Shown in pieces: positions 48,327-57,994 of a stretch of 64,000 nt of DNA (its first letter is position 1; every line of letters starts with the position of its first letter). The stretch lies in assembly GCA_036703315.1 (NCBI GenBank), contig DATNPH010000146.1:1-64000 (forward strand). Reading direction: 5' to 3'. This DNA is from DATNPH01 sp036703315 (lineage in GTDB: Bacteria; Cyanobacteriota; Cyanobacteriia; Cyanobacteriales; Coleofasciculaceae). A model generated the notes under the pieces. The model saw only the letters and a list, made by a program, of their open reading frames with translations. It did not search any database and was not told the DNA's origin. The translations under genes and the position numbers were made by a program.

Positions 48327-48620
48327 TTATTGGTAGTAGCGATTGTCAATCCAAGCCCGAATTTCTGCTTCAGACTCTACCGAGATAGACTTATCTATTG
48401 CTGGATCATACGCATGCCAAATTTTGTTGCCCAAACGGTCATCGGTTTGCCAAATTCGCAGTTCGTGGCTGCTAAGCATACTTTCTACCAACCCCTGTAA
48501 AAGTCTATTTAGCAGAGTAATAAGTTTTGGTTTTATAGCCTTTGGGTGTTCAGGTTGTTCAGGCTGATTGAAAATTCTTTCTAGTCTTTCTTTGTCTGAA
48601 CAGTTTGTAGAATTTGTCAT
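48327..48620 (-). CDS. Conserved small cyanobacterial protein
   Basis: 97 residues from the ATG at 48620; a TTG six codons upstream is less likely. The C-terminal half, LRIWQTDDRLGNKIWHAYDP and ESEAEIRAWIDNRYYQ, is a motif of small cyanobacterial hypothetical proteins, while the N-terminal half is charged. There is no signal peptide. Function unknown. Confidence 0.6.
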   Translation of the reverse strand: MTNSTNCSDKERLERIFNQPEQPEHPKAIKPKLITLLNRLLQGLVESMLSSHELRIWQTDDRLGNKIWHAYDPAIDKSISVESEAEIRAWIDNRYYQ

Positions 48621-49069
48621 GGAAACACGCCTCTTCAACGAAAATTAATTCGTTAGTTTTCTTCACCCCCTCAGCTTAATGACTATTTAATTGGCAATCA
48701 AAGCATGAATTGCATGCTTTGTATGAATAAAATCGATAGATCAAAAAATAACAACTACTGCATAGTTTAGATACTGATGACATCACCCAAAGGAGTGAAA
48801 TCAATATACCATTCTGTTGAAGAGGGTGATTGGGGCAGTAGTTCTATCTAACTAATGCCCTTCACACTGCTACTGGTTTCGCATTTCTAGATGCTCTTAG
48901 AAAAGTTGATACATTTAATACGAAACTGGCGGCTTGAGAGTGATCGGGAGAATCGCGGACTAAGGAAAAAATGATTTTTAGAACACTTCCGCAAGAAGCT
49001 CCCTTCCTTAGAGGAAAGTTAAAAGGAAAAGAGAAAAACAAATCCTTGACTTTTTCCTTCTTCTACACA

Positions 49070-49996
49070 TTATCTAAATTCTCTGATTTGCCCGTAGTCA
49101 TTAATGGCATATTCTATCTGTAGAAGTAAGCGTTCTCTCTCAGTTGGAACTGTGCCTTTATGGAAACACATTGAATCCTCTACAAATCCCAAACCTGCTG
49201 AACCGCAGATTGTTACCAAATTCTCAGCACCGTAGGCATCAACAATCTCTTTATCGTCTTTACTGGCACAGCGTACACCTAGAAGCTGATGTAAGAACTT
49301 CTTATTTCTGTGGCTTCCACGAATCAAAATATGAGGTCCACTGGAGAGGTCTACATCAGTCAAGTAAAAGAAGAATTTGATGAACCGATAGTCATCTAAA
49401 TCGTAATGAAACACCTGAGCCGCTTTGAGTTGCTCAATTGGTGTTGCTGTCACGGGGAAACTCCACCAGATTTCAGTTGCCATGTGGACAGGAGGAGCAC
49501 CTAAAAATTTGGCAGCGATCGCTAATAGTCCTGGGTCGCGCTCCAGCTTCTTCACAGCTGGACAATCCTTCGCATTGAAATAACTACCTAAGCGGAGCTG
49601 TTTACCAAGTTTAGCTTCTACTTGTTCTTTTTCACTGTAAAGAAAGCCAAGCTCCGGATCTCTATCCGCGTAACAAACCGTCGATTTAGCGTAGTCGAGA
49701 AGCTCTTTTACAACATCTTCAGGCAGGTTAAGACCTAAACAATAACTGTTCTTTTCTAGTGAGGCAACAGTCTCATTTACCTTGAGATCCTCAAAAACTG
49801 AAGGATTCTCTCCAATTTCAAAAGATTTATCCTTGCGTCTATAGAAAGAGCTTATCCAATTTCTGGCAAACTCAAACCGGGCAACTTTCCGCATCCAAAA
49901 TAATCTAGGATTCCTGATTAGAAACTGATAGTTCTTATTAAGGTATCCTAATATTTTTCCTAGAATATTTCTAGAGGGCTGAACTGAAATCGTCAT
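49070..49996 (-). CDS. Phytanoyl-CoA dioxygenase-like (PhyH) 2OG-Fe(II) oxygenase
   Basis: 308 residues. The putative iron ligands are the HxD motif in FHYDLDD (about residue 197-199) and the distal His in SMCFHKGTVP (about 284), followed by RERLLLQIEY, where an Arg may bind 2-oxoglutarate. GPHILIRGSHRNKKF is typical of PhyH members. The substrate may be a lipid or a secondary metabolite. The gene is isolated, with an AT-rich 760-bp region upstream. Confidence 0.8.
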   Translation of the reverse strand: MTISVQPSRNILGKILGYLNKNYQFLIRNPRLFWMRKVARFEFARNWISSFYRRKDKSFEIGENPSVFEDLKVNETVASLEKNSYCLGLNLPEDVVKELLDYAKSTVCYADRDPELGFLYSEKEQVEAKLGKQLRLGSYFNAKDCPAVKKLERDPGLLAIAAKFLGAPPVHMATEIWWSFPVTATPIEQLKAAQVFHYDLDDYRFIKFFFYLTDVDLSSGPHILIRGSHRNKKFLHQLLGVRCASKDDKEIVDAYGAENLVTICGSAGLGFVEDSMCFHKGTVPTERERLLLQIEYAINDYGQIREFR

Positions 49997-50761
49997 AACT
50001 CAAAATCTCCATCTTTTACGTCATGTTTTCAACGCGGCTCATAGCTTTATCCGTTAAAGTGCATAATCATTCCAGCTAAATCGTTGAATGATTATATAAC
50101 GTTAGGCTACTGCACCAATTTCTTGGATTATGTTCAGTCAAAAACCGTAACCAGGAAATTTGTATGCCAATTGCACAAGCCCTCTTACAGCTAGACAAGG
50201 ACAACAATTTTCAGATATATGAGTGATATTTAAGCTTTCCAACTGGCCTCCGAAGTATAGTGCGATCTCACCTGTCTAGAGACAAACTAATACGTACAGT
50301 CAAGATGACCCCGAAGCCTAAATATCAACAACAATATGTCCATATTAATCAACCTTTACAATAAATGGCAACCTTTCAAATTGATCAATATATTTAATTT
50401 CAGTAACGTTAAACTGAGCTTAACCATCTATATATTCAGAAAATATTTGAATTTAGTTGCTCTTTAAAACGCCACAACAAACTTTCGATAGTTCCTCAAA
50501 ATATAATTTATATCAATTGCTATTCAAGCAATATTTAATCTAAAAAGATTGCTTAAACAACTAGCATCTCTGCATAAATTATGTAATAAAAATTTGTACC
50601 GTAACTCTATACCTAAGTTAAAATTGATTTTCAGCAGTGAAAGTGATCTGTCTCACACCCCTACTCTAAGAAGGTAACGCTCACTTCATTAATCTGCTCT
50701 CTATCTTCCTTAGCTCGACCAAACGCGCCGCGTTTCCAGAAGTCGAATTAAACCCATTAAA
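49997..50761. other. AT-rich 765-bp spacer with a hairpin
   Basis: An inverted repeat, ATAATCATTC/GAATGATTAT, lies at 50063-50095. The rest is AT-rich, with stop codons in all frames and no recognised gene. It may hold the promoter region of the PhyH gene. Confidence 0.4.
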
Positions 50762-51040
50762 TTAGCATTTGACACAAAAGCCGCTCCAGTAGAAATATCT
50801 GAAACGACAAAATAAGCATTTGGCTGAATTGGTAAAAACAAAACACGCTCCTTTACACAAAAAAGCTTTTTCTAGAGAATTTCCTATGCCAAGAATCAGC
50901 GCCACATCAGGGTTTGACCAAGTTTGGACATGACATAACAAATCATCAGCATCTTTTTGGTAGTAGCTTGTACGCCACTTTGCGAAGAACTCTTCTAAGC
51001 AATCAGCACAAGTGTCCTCATAGTCTTTATACAAGTGCAA
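50762..51040 (-). CDS. Doubtful ORF, possible gene remnant
   Basis: 92 residues. The first half (LEEFFAKWRTSYYQKDADDL) looks protein-like; the second half is Cys/Phe-rich and not protein-like. No family was recognised. It may be the start of a decayed gene whose frame was lost. Confidence 0.25.
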   Translation of the reverse strand: MHLYKDYEDTCADCLEEFFAKWRTSYYQKDADDLLCHVQTWSNPDVALILGIGNSLEKAFLCKGACFVFTNSAKCLFCRFRYFYWSGFCVKC

Positions 51041-51263
51041 TGAATAAAATTCCGGATAATGGGCGGTAACATCAGAACCTTTTCGCCATTCACATACACT
51101 GCCGCCTATCAGGAGGGCTCTCTAAATACTCAGCCCCTGTCAGTGGATGTTGACTGTCCGCGATCGCTTCTGTAGGAGGTACTCCTATTGATACAAGGAG
51201 GCAGTAATTTCTCGACAAGGAAATATCCCTAGGGTGCGCGATCGCCATCACTACCCTGCTAAA

Positions 51264-51293
51264 TGTAGAGACGCGATCGCTCACGTCTCTACA
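51264..51293. repeat. Interspersed hairpin around HIP1
   Basis: TGTAGAGACG pairs with CGTCTCTACA around a GCGATCGC octamer, 15 bp after the stop codon of the two-domain exported protein. It is a repeat type common in cyanobacterial spacers and may act as a terminator. Confidence 0.65.
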
Positions 51294-51307
51294 AACAGCC
51301 TCATGAA

Positions 51308-52357
51308 TTAGATATGAGAGAAGAACCTAAGGCGCGACTGCTGATAGAGGTCTAAAACTGTTTGGGTGTATGAAGCCGTTGAGTCACTGGTGTATTGATT
51401 GGGGTCGCCAGTCATCCACCAAGAAGCGGCTCGTTTCACAGCCACAGACTCATTGTTACTACTGGCAGTGTACTGATCGCGCAGCACATCGCGCATCACA
51501 CACACCAGAATTGCACGGGCAGTCACTGGACTATTTTGAAATTGCGTTGGTGTCAGTTCCTGTCCATTACATTGTTTAGACCAACTGGGAATGTTTTCTG
51601 CTTTGACTTGCCACTCACTATAAAGACCGTCACTCGGTTGATCCGGTTGTGGTGCAGCTTGTCGTAGTGCCTCCACTAATGCACTAACTTGGACATCAGC
51701 AATCTGAGCTGATGACATTGACTGTGCTGGAGGTTGAGCAGAAGACTGAGGAGTCGGTTGACTCTGGGTATCTGGAGATTTAGGTGAAGGTTGGGGGGTC
51801 GGTTGGCTCTGGGTAGCTGGAGGTTTAGCTGAAGGTTCAGCCGCTGGTTTTTTGGCGGGAGTAGCAGGTGGCTGTGATTGGGTATTGCCGCGCTGCTTCT
51901 GGTAGAAGCCTAGAACTTTCTGTGCGTAATCTCTGGTTGCGCCACTGCCGCATTGACTAGGGTTGCCGGTCATCCACCAGCAAGCAGAACGTAGCACGGC
52001 TGAAGACTCGTTATTACCACTAGCTTTGTACTCATCGCGCAGCACATCGCGCATCACGCACCCTAAAATCTCACGAGCCGCCGTGGAGTTGGCAACGAAT
52101 TGATCCGGTGTCAGTTGCCGTCCAGTACAGAGTCTAGACCAACGGGGAATGTTGTCAGGTTTTATTTTCCACTCACTGACGAGGTTCTCCTGTTTGGGGT
52201 CAATTGGTCCTGCCGCTTGTCGTAGTGCCTCCACTAGCGCTGCTACTTGAGTATCGGAAACCTGTTGGGCTTGCACTGGCAGTATTGAAAGCCCAAGGCT
52301 CACAATCACACCACTGATTAATAATTGTCTAGCTTGTCTGACTAACTTTGAACTCAT
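51308..52357 (-). CDS. Exported protein with two tandem homologous domains
   Basis: 349 residues. The signal peptide (ending LPVQAQ) is followed by domain 1 (about 32-155), a Pro/Gln/Ser-rich linker (about 156-215) and domain 2 (about 216-345). The domains align throughout (VAALVEALRQAAGPIDP with VSALVEALRQAAPQPD; ILGCVMRDVLRDEY with ILVCVMRDVLRDQY). Domain 1 has CWWMTGNPSQC, but domain 2 has SWWMTGDPNQY, so a Cys pair was lost together in the second copy. The fold and role are unknown. The linker contains short repeats of SQPTPQ. Confidence 0.75.
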   Translation of the reverse strand: MSSKLVRQARQLLISGVIVSLGLSILPVQAQQVSDTQVAALVEALRQAAGPIDPKQENLVSEWKIKPDNIPRWSRLCTGRQLTPDQFVANSTAAREILGCVMRDVLRDEYKASGNNESSAVLRSACWWMTGNPSQCGSGATRDYAQKVLGFYQKQRGNTQSQPPATPAKKPAAEPSAKPPATQSQPTPQPSPKSPDTQSQPTPQSSAQPPAQSMSSAQIADVQVSALVEALRQAAPQPDQPSDGLYSEWQVKAENIPSWSKQCNGQELTPTQFQNSPVTARAILVCVMRDVLRDQYTASSNNESVAVKRAASWWMTGDPNQYTSDSTASYTQTVLDLYQQSRLRFFSHI

Positions 52358-52844
52358 TTGTGTTACTCAGTTGTCGTCTGACTAATATTAAGAAGACTTT
52401 TACCACAGACTAGAATAAATGCTTTTCTCTCTAAAGTGTGTAGTGCAAGTTCTCACCATCAACATCTGAGTAGATATTCCAGCCTAAAAGGATTTTTGGC
52501 TATTAACTAGGTCTGTCCGGCTGTAGGGGTTATGTACACTTAGTGTGACGGGTAACGGCAAGCAACAACCACGTTTTTCGCAATAAGACCTATTATTGAA
52601 GACGGCGTTGTGTTAAGGAGTACGGAGAGAGCGCTGTACCCTTGGTAAAGTAGACAAGATTTACCCATAAATTTCTCTAACTCTTCGTGATTTGGGAGGG
52701 GAACAGGGGAAGCAAGAGGTAATGAAATACCTGAAATTCTGGTAAGAGGATGTAAGTTCTATTAGAGTTATTCGCAAATGTCATGCTCGACATCTCTCTC
52801 AACCGCCATTGATGCCAACACAGCCTGTATAGAGGAGTAACAAC
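52358..52844. other. Spacer between divergent genes
   Basis: 487 bp without a recognised gene. Promoters for both sides should lie here. GAGGAGTAACAAC just before 52845 is the ribosome binding region of the next gene. Confidence 0.4.
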
Positions 52845-53552
52845 ATGCGTGATCAGTATCAGAAGCATCTAGTTAGCCGTATCACTTCTAGGCTACTCAA
52901 AAACTTGGTGCTGATGACTACAGGGGGCATTGTACTGATTACACTGCTATTTGGAGTTGGAATGTTGCGATCGGGGACTCGATTCTTTGAAGGACTCCAT
53001 GCGCTGTTCAATGCACCACCCCCTAAGCCAGAAGTGGATGTCCGCTCCCTTGTCGTCCGTCAAATTCGTGGTGCTAGCGAACTAACTACGGCTGTCTTTA
53101 CTATGGAGGCTGTTGTCCCTACCCGTCAGGAGAGAAAATTGGGCGGATATACAGTCGGCTCAACAACACTTCTGTACATTGCTTATGGTGAGGTTCGGGC
53201 TGGAGTTGATTTGAAGGATTTAAAGGCTGATAACGTGAAGATTGTCAACAACACAATCTATCTCCAACTGCCACCTCCCCGTATTCTTGACAGGAAGATT
53301 GACGTGAATCGTTCTAGTGTATACGACTACGATCGCGGCTTCTTGGGTTTGGGACCCGATGTAGCACCTCAGCTACAGATGCTAGCTCAACAAGAAACGC
53401 TCAAAAAAATTGTAGCTGCTGCCTGTACCCAAGGTGTGCTACAGCAAGCTAATGATCGGGCACAACTGGTTGTTGCACAATTGTTGACTACAGCGGGGTA
53501 TAAAGCCGTTGATGTGAAAACTCAATTACCGCCACCAGGTGCTTGCCAGTAG
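52845..53552 (+). CDS. DUF4230 family protein
   Basis: 235 residues. One N-terminal membrane segment (about 20-45) is followed by a DUF4230 domain: VRQIRGASELTTAVFTMEAVV, LLYIAYGEVRAGVDLKDL and IYLQLPPPRILDRKIDVNRS. The ATG has a good ribosome binding site (AGAGGAGTAAC). It is likely a membrane-anchored protein with an extracytoplasmic domain; the function is unknown. Confidence 0.85.
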   Translation: MRDQYQKHLVSRITSRLLKNLVLMTTGGIVLITLLFGVGMLRSGTRFFEGLHALFNAPPPKPEVDVRSLVVRQIRGASELTTAVFTMEAVVPTRQERKLGGYTVGSTTLLYIAYGEVRAGVDLKDLKADNVKIVNNTIYLQLPPPRILDRKIDVNRSSVYDYDRGFLGLGPDVAPQLQMLAQQETLKKIVAAACTQGVLQQANDRAQLVVAQLLTTAGYKAVDVKTQLPPPGACQ

Positions 53553-53608
53553 CTAGAAAATTGCTTTTTAATCAATAAACTCTCTCGTTTTCTCTCGCGT
53601 GAAAGTTT

Positions 53609-54334
53609 CTAAATCATATCCATCACGGCGTTGATACCATTAACAAACATCGTTTTACCACCGTGAGCTGGGTGTCGCACTTTCCTATGCGTGATTTTCA
53701 TATCTTTGAGAGCGGACTCAGCTGTATTCCCAACAGCAACAACAATTTCAATATCAAAGATTTGAATTAAATCTTTTAGAAAAGCTTGACCTAGCTTCAC
53801 TTCATCTGAACATGGCTTTCTATTAGATTGCTCATTACCGGGTTGAAAAGGATGGAAGGGAAAAGCGTTCCAAATTAAAGGAACCTGGGTAGTTGTAGCT
53901 AAAGTTTGCCAAACTATGCTAGCACTAGATTCCTTCCAAACTCTTTCAGACTGATTGGTTTTACAATAGCCTCTATATTCTCCAAATAACCCAGGTTCTT
54001 CTAGCCCCTTCAACAAAATATATTCACTTGTAAACGGGACTCCAGTTAATCGACATCCTCGATAACCGGGGGCTTCTCCGACCAACAGTAGGCGAGGTTT
54101 CAATTTCACCATTTGCTTGAAATATAGAGATAAGTTACTTCGCCTGATAGAATTTATACTCAGTTCATACGAATACTGATTAAAGACATTACCAGCTGGT
54201 TTAACTCTCGCTAGTATCTCAATGAATCTGTTAATTTCAGACAATAGCAGACTCTCACTTGGCTCTGGTGCTAGCTTCTCCAAAGCCTCTCCAATAATGC
54301 TACTGTTGATCATTTTTAGCTTTGTATTAAACAT
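53609..54334 (-). CDS. Uracil-DNA glycosylase superfamily protein
   Basis: 241 residues. The superfamily motif A is VGEAPGYRGCRLTGVPFTSE (about 90-110). NAFPFHPFQPGN (about 160) and a C-terminal VRHPAHGGKTMF occupy the positions of the DNA-binding motifs. It should remove uracil or a related base from DNA. Its exact UDG family is unclear. The gene is monocistronic and convergent to the DUF4230 gene. Confidence 0.8.
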   Translation of the reverse strand: MFNTKLKMINSSIIGEALEKLAPEPSESLLLSEINRFIEILARVKPAGNVFNQYSYELSINSIRRSNLSLYFKQMVKLKPRLLLVGEAPGYRGCRLTGVPFTSEYILLKGLEEPGLFGEYRGYCKTNQSERVWKESSASIVWQTLATTTQVPLIWNAFPFHPFQPGNEQSNRKPCSDEVKLGQAFLKDLIQIFDIEIVVAVGNTAESALKDMKITHRKVRHPAHGGKTMFVNGINAVMDMI

Positions 54335-54391
54335 TTAAGGAAAGGAAGCCCCTCCCCTGTATTTTGAGTCTGGGTAGAATCAGCTAATATA

Positions 54392-54510
54392 TCAAGGCAC
54401 AAGTAAACCGCAACTGTATAGGGAAACATCGGTGTAAGTCCGAGGCTGTGCGGCAGCTGTAAAGGGAACAAAGGATAAAGCCTAAAAAAGGTTGAAGTGT
54501 CGAGAGCAGG
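54392..54510 (+). promoter_or_regulatory. Cobalamin riboswitch
   Basis: The leader of the chelatase gene contains the conserved core GGTGTAAGTCCGAGGCTGTG, then CGGCAGCTGTAA, GGATAAAGCC and GTTGAAGTGTCGAG. Together with the upstream GGGAAACATC these match the B12-box and surrounding elements of cobalamin riboswitches. Cobalamin binding would lower chelatase expression, a feedback on B12 synthesis. Confidence 0.82.
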
Positions 54511-54672
54511 AATATATATGATATCAATAATATGTTATCACATTTTATTCTGAAAATTAGATTCTCTTCCTATCAAGTTTTACTTTATACTTCGTTCTCC
54601 TGAAGCCAGAACGCCTATTAGTTGCTTGTCTACTCTATTTCCTGCCTTGCACGGGAAGGAGCTTTAAGGTTA

Positions 54673-55668
54673 ATGCCGACTATCAATACAACTCATTTCA
54701 CGACTGAATCACTGGCTTTGCCACCCCTACCGCTAAAACGTCCTTTGTTAATGATTGGTCATGGCACCAAAGATCAGGGAGGGCGTCAGACGTTTGTGGA
54801 TTTTGCCAATGCTTACCAAACATTGGATCCCTCTCGACCAGTGGTACCTTGTTTTTTGGAGCTGACTGAGCCGACGATTCAGGAGGGAGTAGACCAGTGT
54901 GTGGAACAAGGGTACACAGAAATCTCCGCTTTACCGATTCTACTGTTTGCGGCTCGGCACAATAAGTTTGATGTAACCAATGAACTAGACCGAGCAAGGG
55001 CGAGACATCCCCAGGTAAGGTTTCATTATGGTCGTCATTTTGGGATTACTCCAGGAATTTTGGAATTATGGCGCGATCGCCTTGCCGAAATCGACCAACC
55101 CCAATGGCAGCGAAAAGACACGGTAGTGCTATTGGTAGGTCGGGGTTCCAGCGACCCTGATGCCAATAGCGATGTCTACAAAATGGCTCGCCTTCTCTGG
55201 GAAGGAAGTGGCTACCAAACCGTTGAAACTTGTTTTATCGGCATTACCCATCCCCGCCTGGAAGAAGGCTTCCGTCGTGCTCGACTATTCCAACCCAAGC
55301 GTATTATTGTCCTGCCGTACTTCCTTTTCACTGGCGTTCTGGTAAAAAAGATATTTGATATCACGGCTCAGCAACAGGAACAATATCCAGAAATTTCCAT
55401 GACCTGTCTGCCAGAGATGGGCATTCAGCCACAGTTGCTATCTGTTTTACGGGAGCGAGAAATTGAGACTCAGCTAGGGCAAGTACAGATGAATTGTGAA
55501 CTGTGCAAGTTCCGTCGGTCCGCTGTCAGTAGCCATGCTGGTCAATCCCACGACCATCACCACGATCATGACCATCACCATCATCACACTCACAACCATG
55601 ACCACAAAGCCCCAGACCCTTATGAAGATTTAGAGCAATACCACCAGCGAATTTGGCAGGCTCCTTAG
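54673..55668 (+). CDS. cbiX: CbiX-type sirohydrochlorin cobalt chelatase
   Basis: 331 residues from the ATG at 54673; a TTG at 54622 would add 17. Two related chelatase domains (about 30-150 and 165-275) follow the class II plan, with LMIGHGTKDQGGRQTF and a second VGRGSSDPDANSDVYK. EEGFRRARLFQPKRIIVLPYFLFTGVL supports CbiX/SirB. A His/Asp-rich tail (HDHHHDHDHHHHHTHNHDHK) probably stores or delivers metal. The enzyme puts cobalt into sirohydrochlorin for vitamin B12. The cobalamin riboswitch upstream supports this over a siroheme ferrochelatase. Confidence 0.9.
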   Translation: MPTINTTHFTTESLALPPLPLKRPLLMIGHGTKDQGGRQTFVDFANAYQTLDPSRPVVPCFLELTEPTIQEGVDQCVEQGYTEISALPILLFAARHNKFDVTNELDRARARHPQVRFHYGRHFGITPGILELWRDRLAEIDQPQWQRKDTVVLLVGRGSSDPDANSDVYKMARLLWEGSGYQTVETCFIGITHPRLEEGFRRARLFQPKRIIVLPYFLFTGVLVKKIFDITAQQQEQYPEISMTCLPEMGIQPQLLSVLREREIETQLGQVQMNCELCKFRRSAVSSHAGQSHDHHHDHDHHHHHTHNHDHKAPDPYEDLEQYHQRIWQAP

Positions 55669-55797
55669 CAGTAGGGAGTAGGGAGTAGGGGAAGAAGGGC
55701 AAAAAGGGCAAAAAACATTATTTAAACCATTTCTATTGAGGTCTTCATCCTCTCTATTCCCCATTCCCCATTCCCCACTCCCTAAAAAACTGCTAGG
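55668..55797. repeat. Palindromic heptamer-rich repeat
   Basis: GTAGGGA heptamers at 55672-55690 and TTCCCCA-type heptamers at 55758-55778 are partly inverse, and AGCAGTAGGG/AACTGCT-type ends can pair. No ORF. Confidence 0.6.
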
Positions 55798-55913
55798 AGT
55801 TGAAATTTCTTTTGAGTCACTTAATATGAGTGTTGTCCTGAATATTGCATTTTCCAGAGTACATAGAAATAACAAGCGTTATATGCGATTGTTGAACTGT
55901 TTTGTCTCTAGCC

Positions 55914-56189
55914 ATGTCTAAAGAATTTGCCGTTGGCGATCGCGTCAGGGTGATCGCACTACCGCGTTATGTCAAGACAGCTGAACCGATGCCGATGCTG
56001 CGTCCCCCGAATGTAATTAACCTTGGGGAAGTAGGCGTCATCCTTGATCGGCGTCCGGGGGGATATTGGGGCGTTCGCTTTGCTAAAGGAGCGTTTTTGA
56101 TGGACAGCCAGTATATTGAATCTGTAACGGCTGATTCCCCGACTCCTGTTGAGAGTGAAAATCCGCCAGAATCATCTTCACAAGCATAA
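55914..56189 (+). CDS. sipA: SipA, NblS-interacting regulator (DUF3148)
   Basis: 91 residues from the ATG at 55914 (MSKEFAVGDRVRVIALPRYV). The rest (KTAEPMPMLRPPNVINLGEV, then ILDRRPGGYWGVRFAKGAFL) matches the cyanobacteria-specific SipA family, a small beta-barrel (SH3-like) protein. SipA binds the ATPase part of the histidine kinase NblS and tunes its output in high-light and nutrient stress. The C-terminal 20 residues are disordered. Here it may also meet one of the many kinases in this window, although that is only inference. The WecA-like gene follows about 93 bp downstream. Confidence 0.9.
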   Translation: MSKEFAVGDRVRVIALPRYVKTAEPMPMLRPPNVINLGEVGVILDRRPGGYWGVRFAKGAFLMDSQYIESVTADSPTPVESENPPESSSQA

Positions 56190-56282
56190 GCGCTCAATGA
56201 TTCTGATTGTTCTCCCAGACAGGCATAAGCGACAAAACTCACTAGCACTTTAGCGTATAAATTTCGTGTACTGTTGAGGCTA

Positions 56283-57398
56283 ATGTTGATTATTGGAAGT
56301 CTGGGCGGGAATTGGGAGATGAATTTTTACGGCTTCCTTAAGTCTCTCGGTATTGCTAACCCTGGGGGTACCGGCTGGCTAGCAGTAGTATTCACTTTCG
56401 GGTTGGCTTGGTGTGTGACTTGGCGTTTCATTCCGGCAGTACGTTCGTTTGCCTTACGGGTTGGCTGGGCTGACCAACCCAACTCGCGGCGACTCAATCG
56501 AGAACCTTTACCCAATGCCGGAGGCTTAGCGATTTATGCTGGGGTGGTTGCGGCATTGGTATTAGCCACCCTCTTAAGACCTATCGTAATCCAAGCCGTA
56601 CTGGCTCAAGTGCTGACAATTTTACTTGGGGGATCGATTTTAGTTTTGGTGGGCTTTATTGATGACCAGTTTGGTCTACCCCCCTTGTTTCGATTGTTGA
56701 CCCAGGTTCTCACAGCACTTTTGTTAGTCACTACCGGTGCCGGCATTGACGCCACCTTCGGTACTCCTATCGACCCACTGCTCTCAACGTTGCTCACAGT
56801 ACTGTGGGTAGTGGGGATTACTAATGCCATTAATCTAATGGATGGTATGGATGGCTTAGCTGGCGGCGTTAGCTTTATCACCGCTATGTGCCTTTTGGCA
56901 GTTTCCGCCCAGTTTCCTAGCCGTGCAGCAGCGACATTGCTTCTAGCGGCGCTGGGGGGAGCAGCGCTTGGCTTTTTGCGGCATAACTTTCATCCCTCCC
57001 ACATCATTATGGGAGATGCAGGAGCCTACTTTTTCGGCTACGTGCTGGCTGCCACAAGCATCTTAGGCAACCTAAAAGTGACTACTGTATTTGCTCTAGT
57101 ACCCACGATTCTCTTTTTGCTTGTGCCAGTTCTAGATACCACCCAGGTATTTGTGCGGCGGCTAATGGCTGGGAAAAACCCCTTGAGTACTCCTGGTAAA
57201 GACCATCTGCACCACCGCTTGCTAGCAATGGGTTTCTCCCAGCGCCGTGCAGCGATAATCCTTTGGATAATGACCTTACTTTCCAACTCTCTGGCAATGA
57301 AGCTGCAAGGGATGACCTCGATAGTGATTCATCTCACTATGATCAGCATCATTATCTTTTTAAGCTTTACCGTTTGGCAAAAAATACGGGCAACTTAA
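56283..57398 (+). CDS. WecA/MraY-family undecaprenyl-phosphate sugar-1-phosphate transferase
   Basis: 371 residues from the ATG at 56283 (GAGG three bases upstream); alternatives are the ATG at 56319 (MNFYGFLKSLG) and a TTG at 56274. Ten or eleven membrane segments. The active-site motifs are LNREPLPNAGGLAIYAG, VGFIDDQFGLPP, NAINLMDGMDGLAGGV, FLRHNFHPSHIIMGDAGAYF and DHLHHRLLAMGFSQR. It transfers a HexNAc-1-phosphate from a UDP-sugar to undecaprenyl phosphate at the membrane, the first step of polysaccharide or envelope synthesis. The sugar is most likely GlcNAc. Confidence 0.88.
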   Translation: MLIIGSLGGNWEMNFYGFLKSLGIANPGGTGWLAVVFTFGLAWCVTWRFIPAVRSFALRVGWADQPNSRRLNREPLPNAGGLAIYAGVVAALVLATLLRPIVIQAVLAQVLTILLGGSILVLVGFIDDQFGLPPLFRLLTQVLTALLLVTTGAGIDATFGTPIDPLLSTLLTVLWVVGITNAINLMDGMDGLAGGVSFITAMCLLAVSAQFPSRAAATLLLAALGGAALGFLRHNFHPSHIIMGDAGAYFFGYVLAATSILGNLKVTTVFALVPTILFLLVPVLDTTQVFVRRLMAGKNPLSTPGKDHLHHRLLAMGFSQRRAAIILWIMTLLSNSLAMKLQGMTSIVIHLTMISIIIFLSFTVWQKIRAT

Positions 57399-57426
57399 AG
57401 TCAAAAGTCAAAGGTCAAAGGTCAAA
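57399..57426. repeat. Heptamer tandem repeat, 4 units
   Basis: Two AGTCAAA units are followed by two GGTCAAA units immediately after the stop codon of the transferase gene, another STRR-type array at a gene end. Confidence 0.8.
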
Positions 57427-57452
57427 GTAAATATTTTTGCCTTAGACTCAGT

Positions 57453-57713
57453 TTAGCCACCGCTGACAGGCGGAATTAACACCACTTCATCGCCATCTTG
57501 AAGGATGGTATCTGGCTCGACAAACTGGAGATTGATGCCAAAGCGGGTAATGTTGCTCCACTGCTTGAGTTGTGGATGTTCGCTAATCAGTTTCTCTAGC
57601 ACATCTGCCACGGGAGTTTTTGGAGGAAACTCTAGTATCAGCTCCGGTACGGCGTAGGCTTCTTGATAGGCAGCGAAAAGCTTGACAGTTACGGTGATAG
57701 CAGACTCGGACAT
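57453..57713 (-). CDS. moaD: MoaD/ThiS-family sulfur carrier
   Basis: 86 residues with a beta-grasp fold pattern, VTVKLFAAYQEAYAVPELI to DGDEVVLIPPVSGG. The C-terminal Gly-Gly is the site of thiocarboxylation. The MoaD type is favoured over ThiS by length and the VLIPPVSGG end; it gives sulfur to molybdopterin synthase. The partner genes are not adjacent. Confidence 0.85.
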   Translation of the reverse strand: MSESAITVTVKLFAAYQEAYAVPELILEFPPKTPVADVLEKLISEHPQLKQWSNITRFGINLQFVEPDTILQDGDEVVLIPPVSGG

Positions 57714-57994
57714 AAAAGAACTGATTAAGATGTATCGACCCTAGTAGTCTTTGACGACTCCCCTGCCGTTCATGCGAAGGGATTCTCCGAAAGTTTCTTT
57801 AATATTACTTCCGCTATCCTTTTTTCTCAGCATAGTACTGCCCCGAATGGATAAGCCTTCCAATCTTCTAGCAGATTGATTCTGTTCCGATAAATTAAGG
57901 TTCCTGGACTCCTCACGCATTGCGGTGATTCCAGCGTTGCATTTTGGTTGCTCAATAGGCTAATATAAGTATACCGATATATGCATCAGATGCA

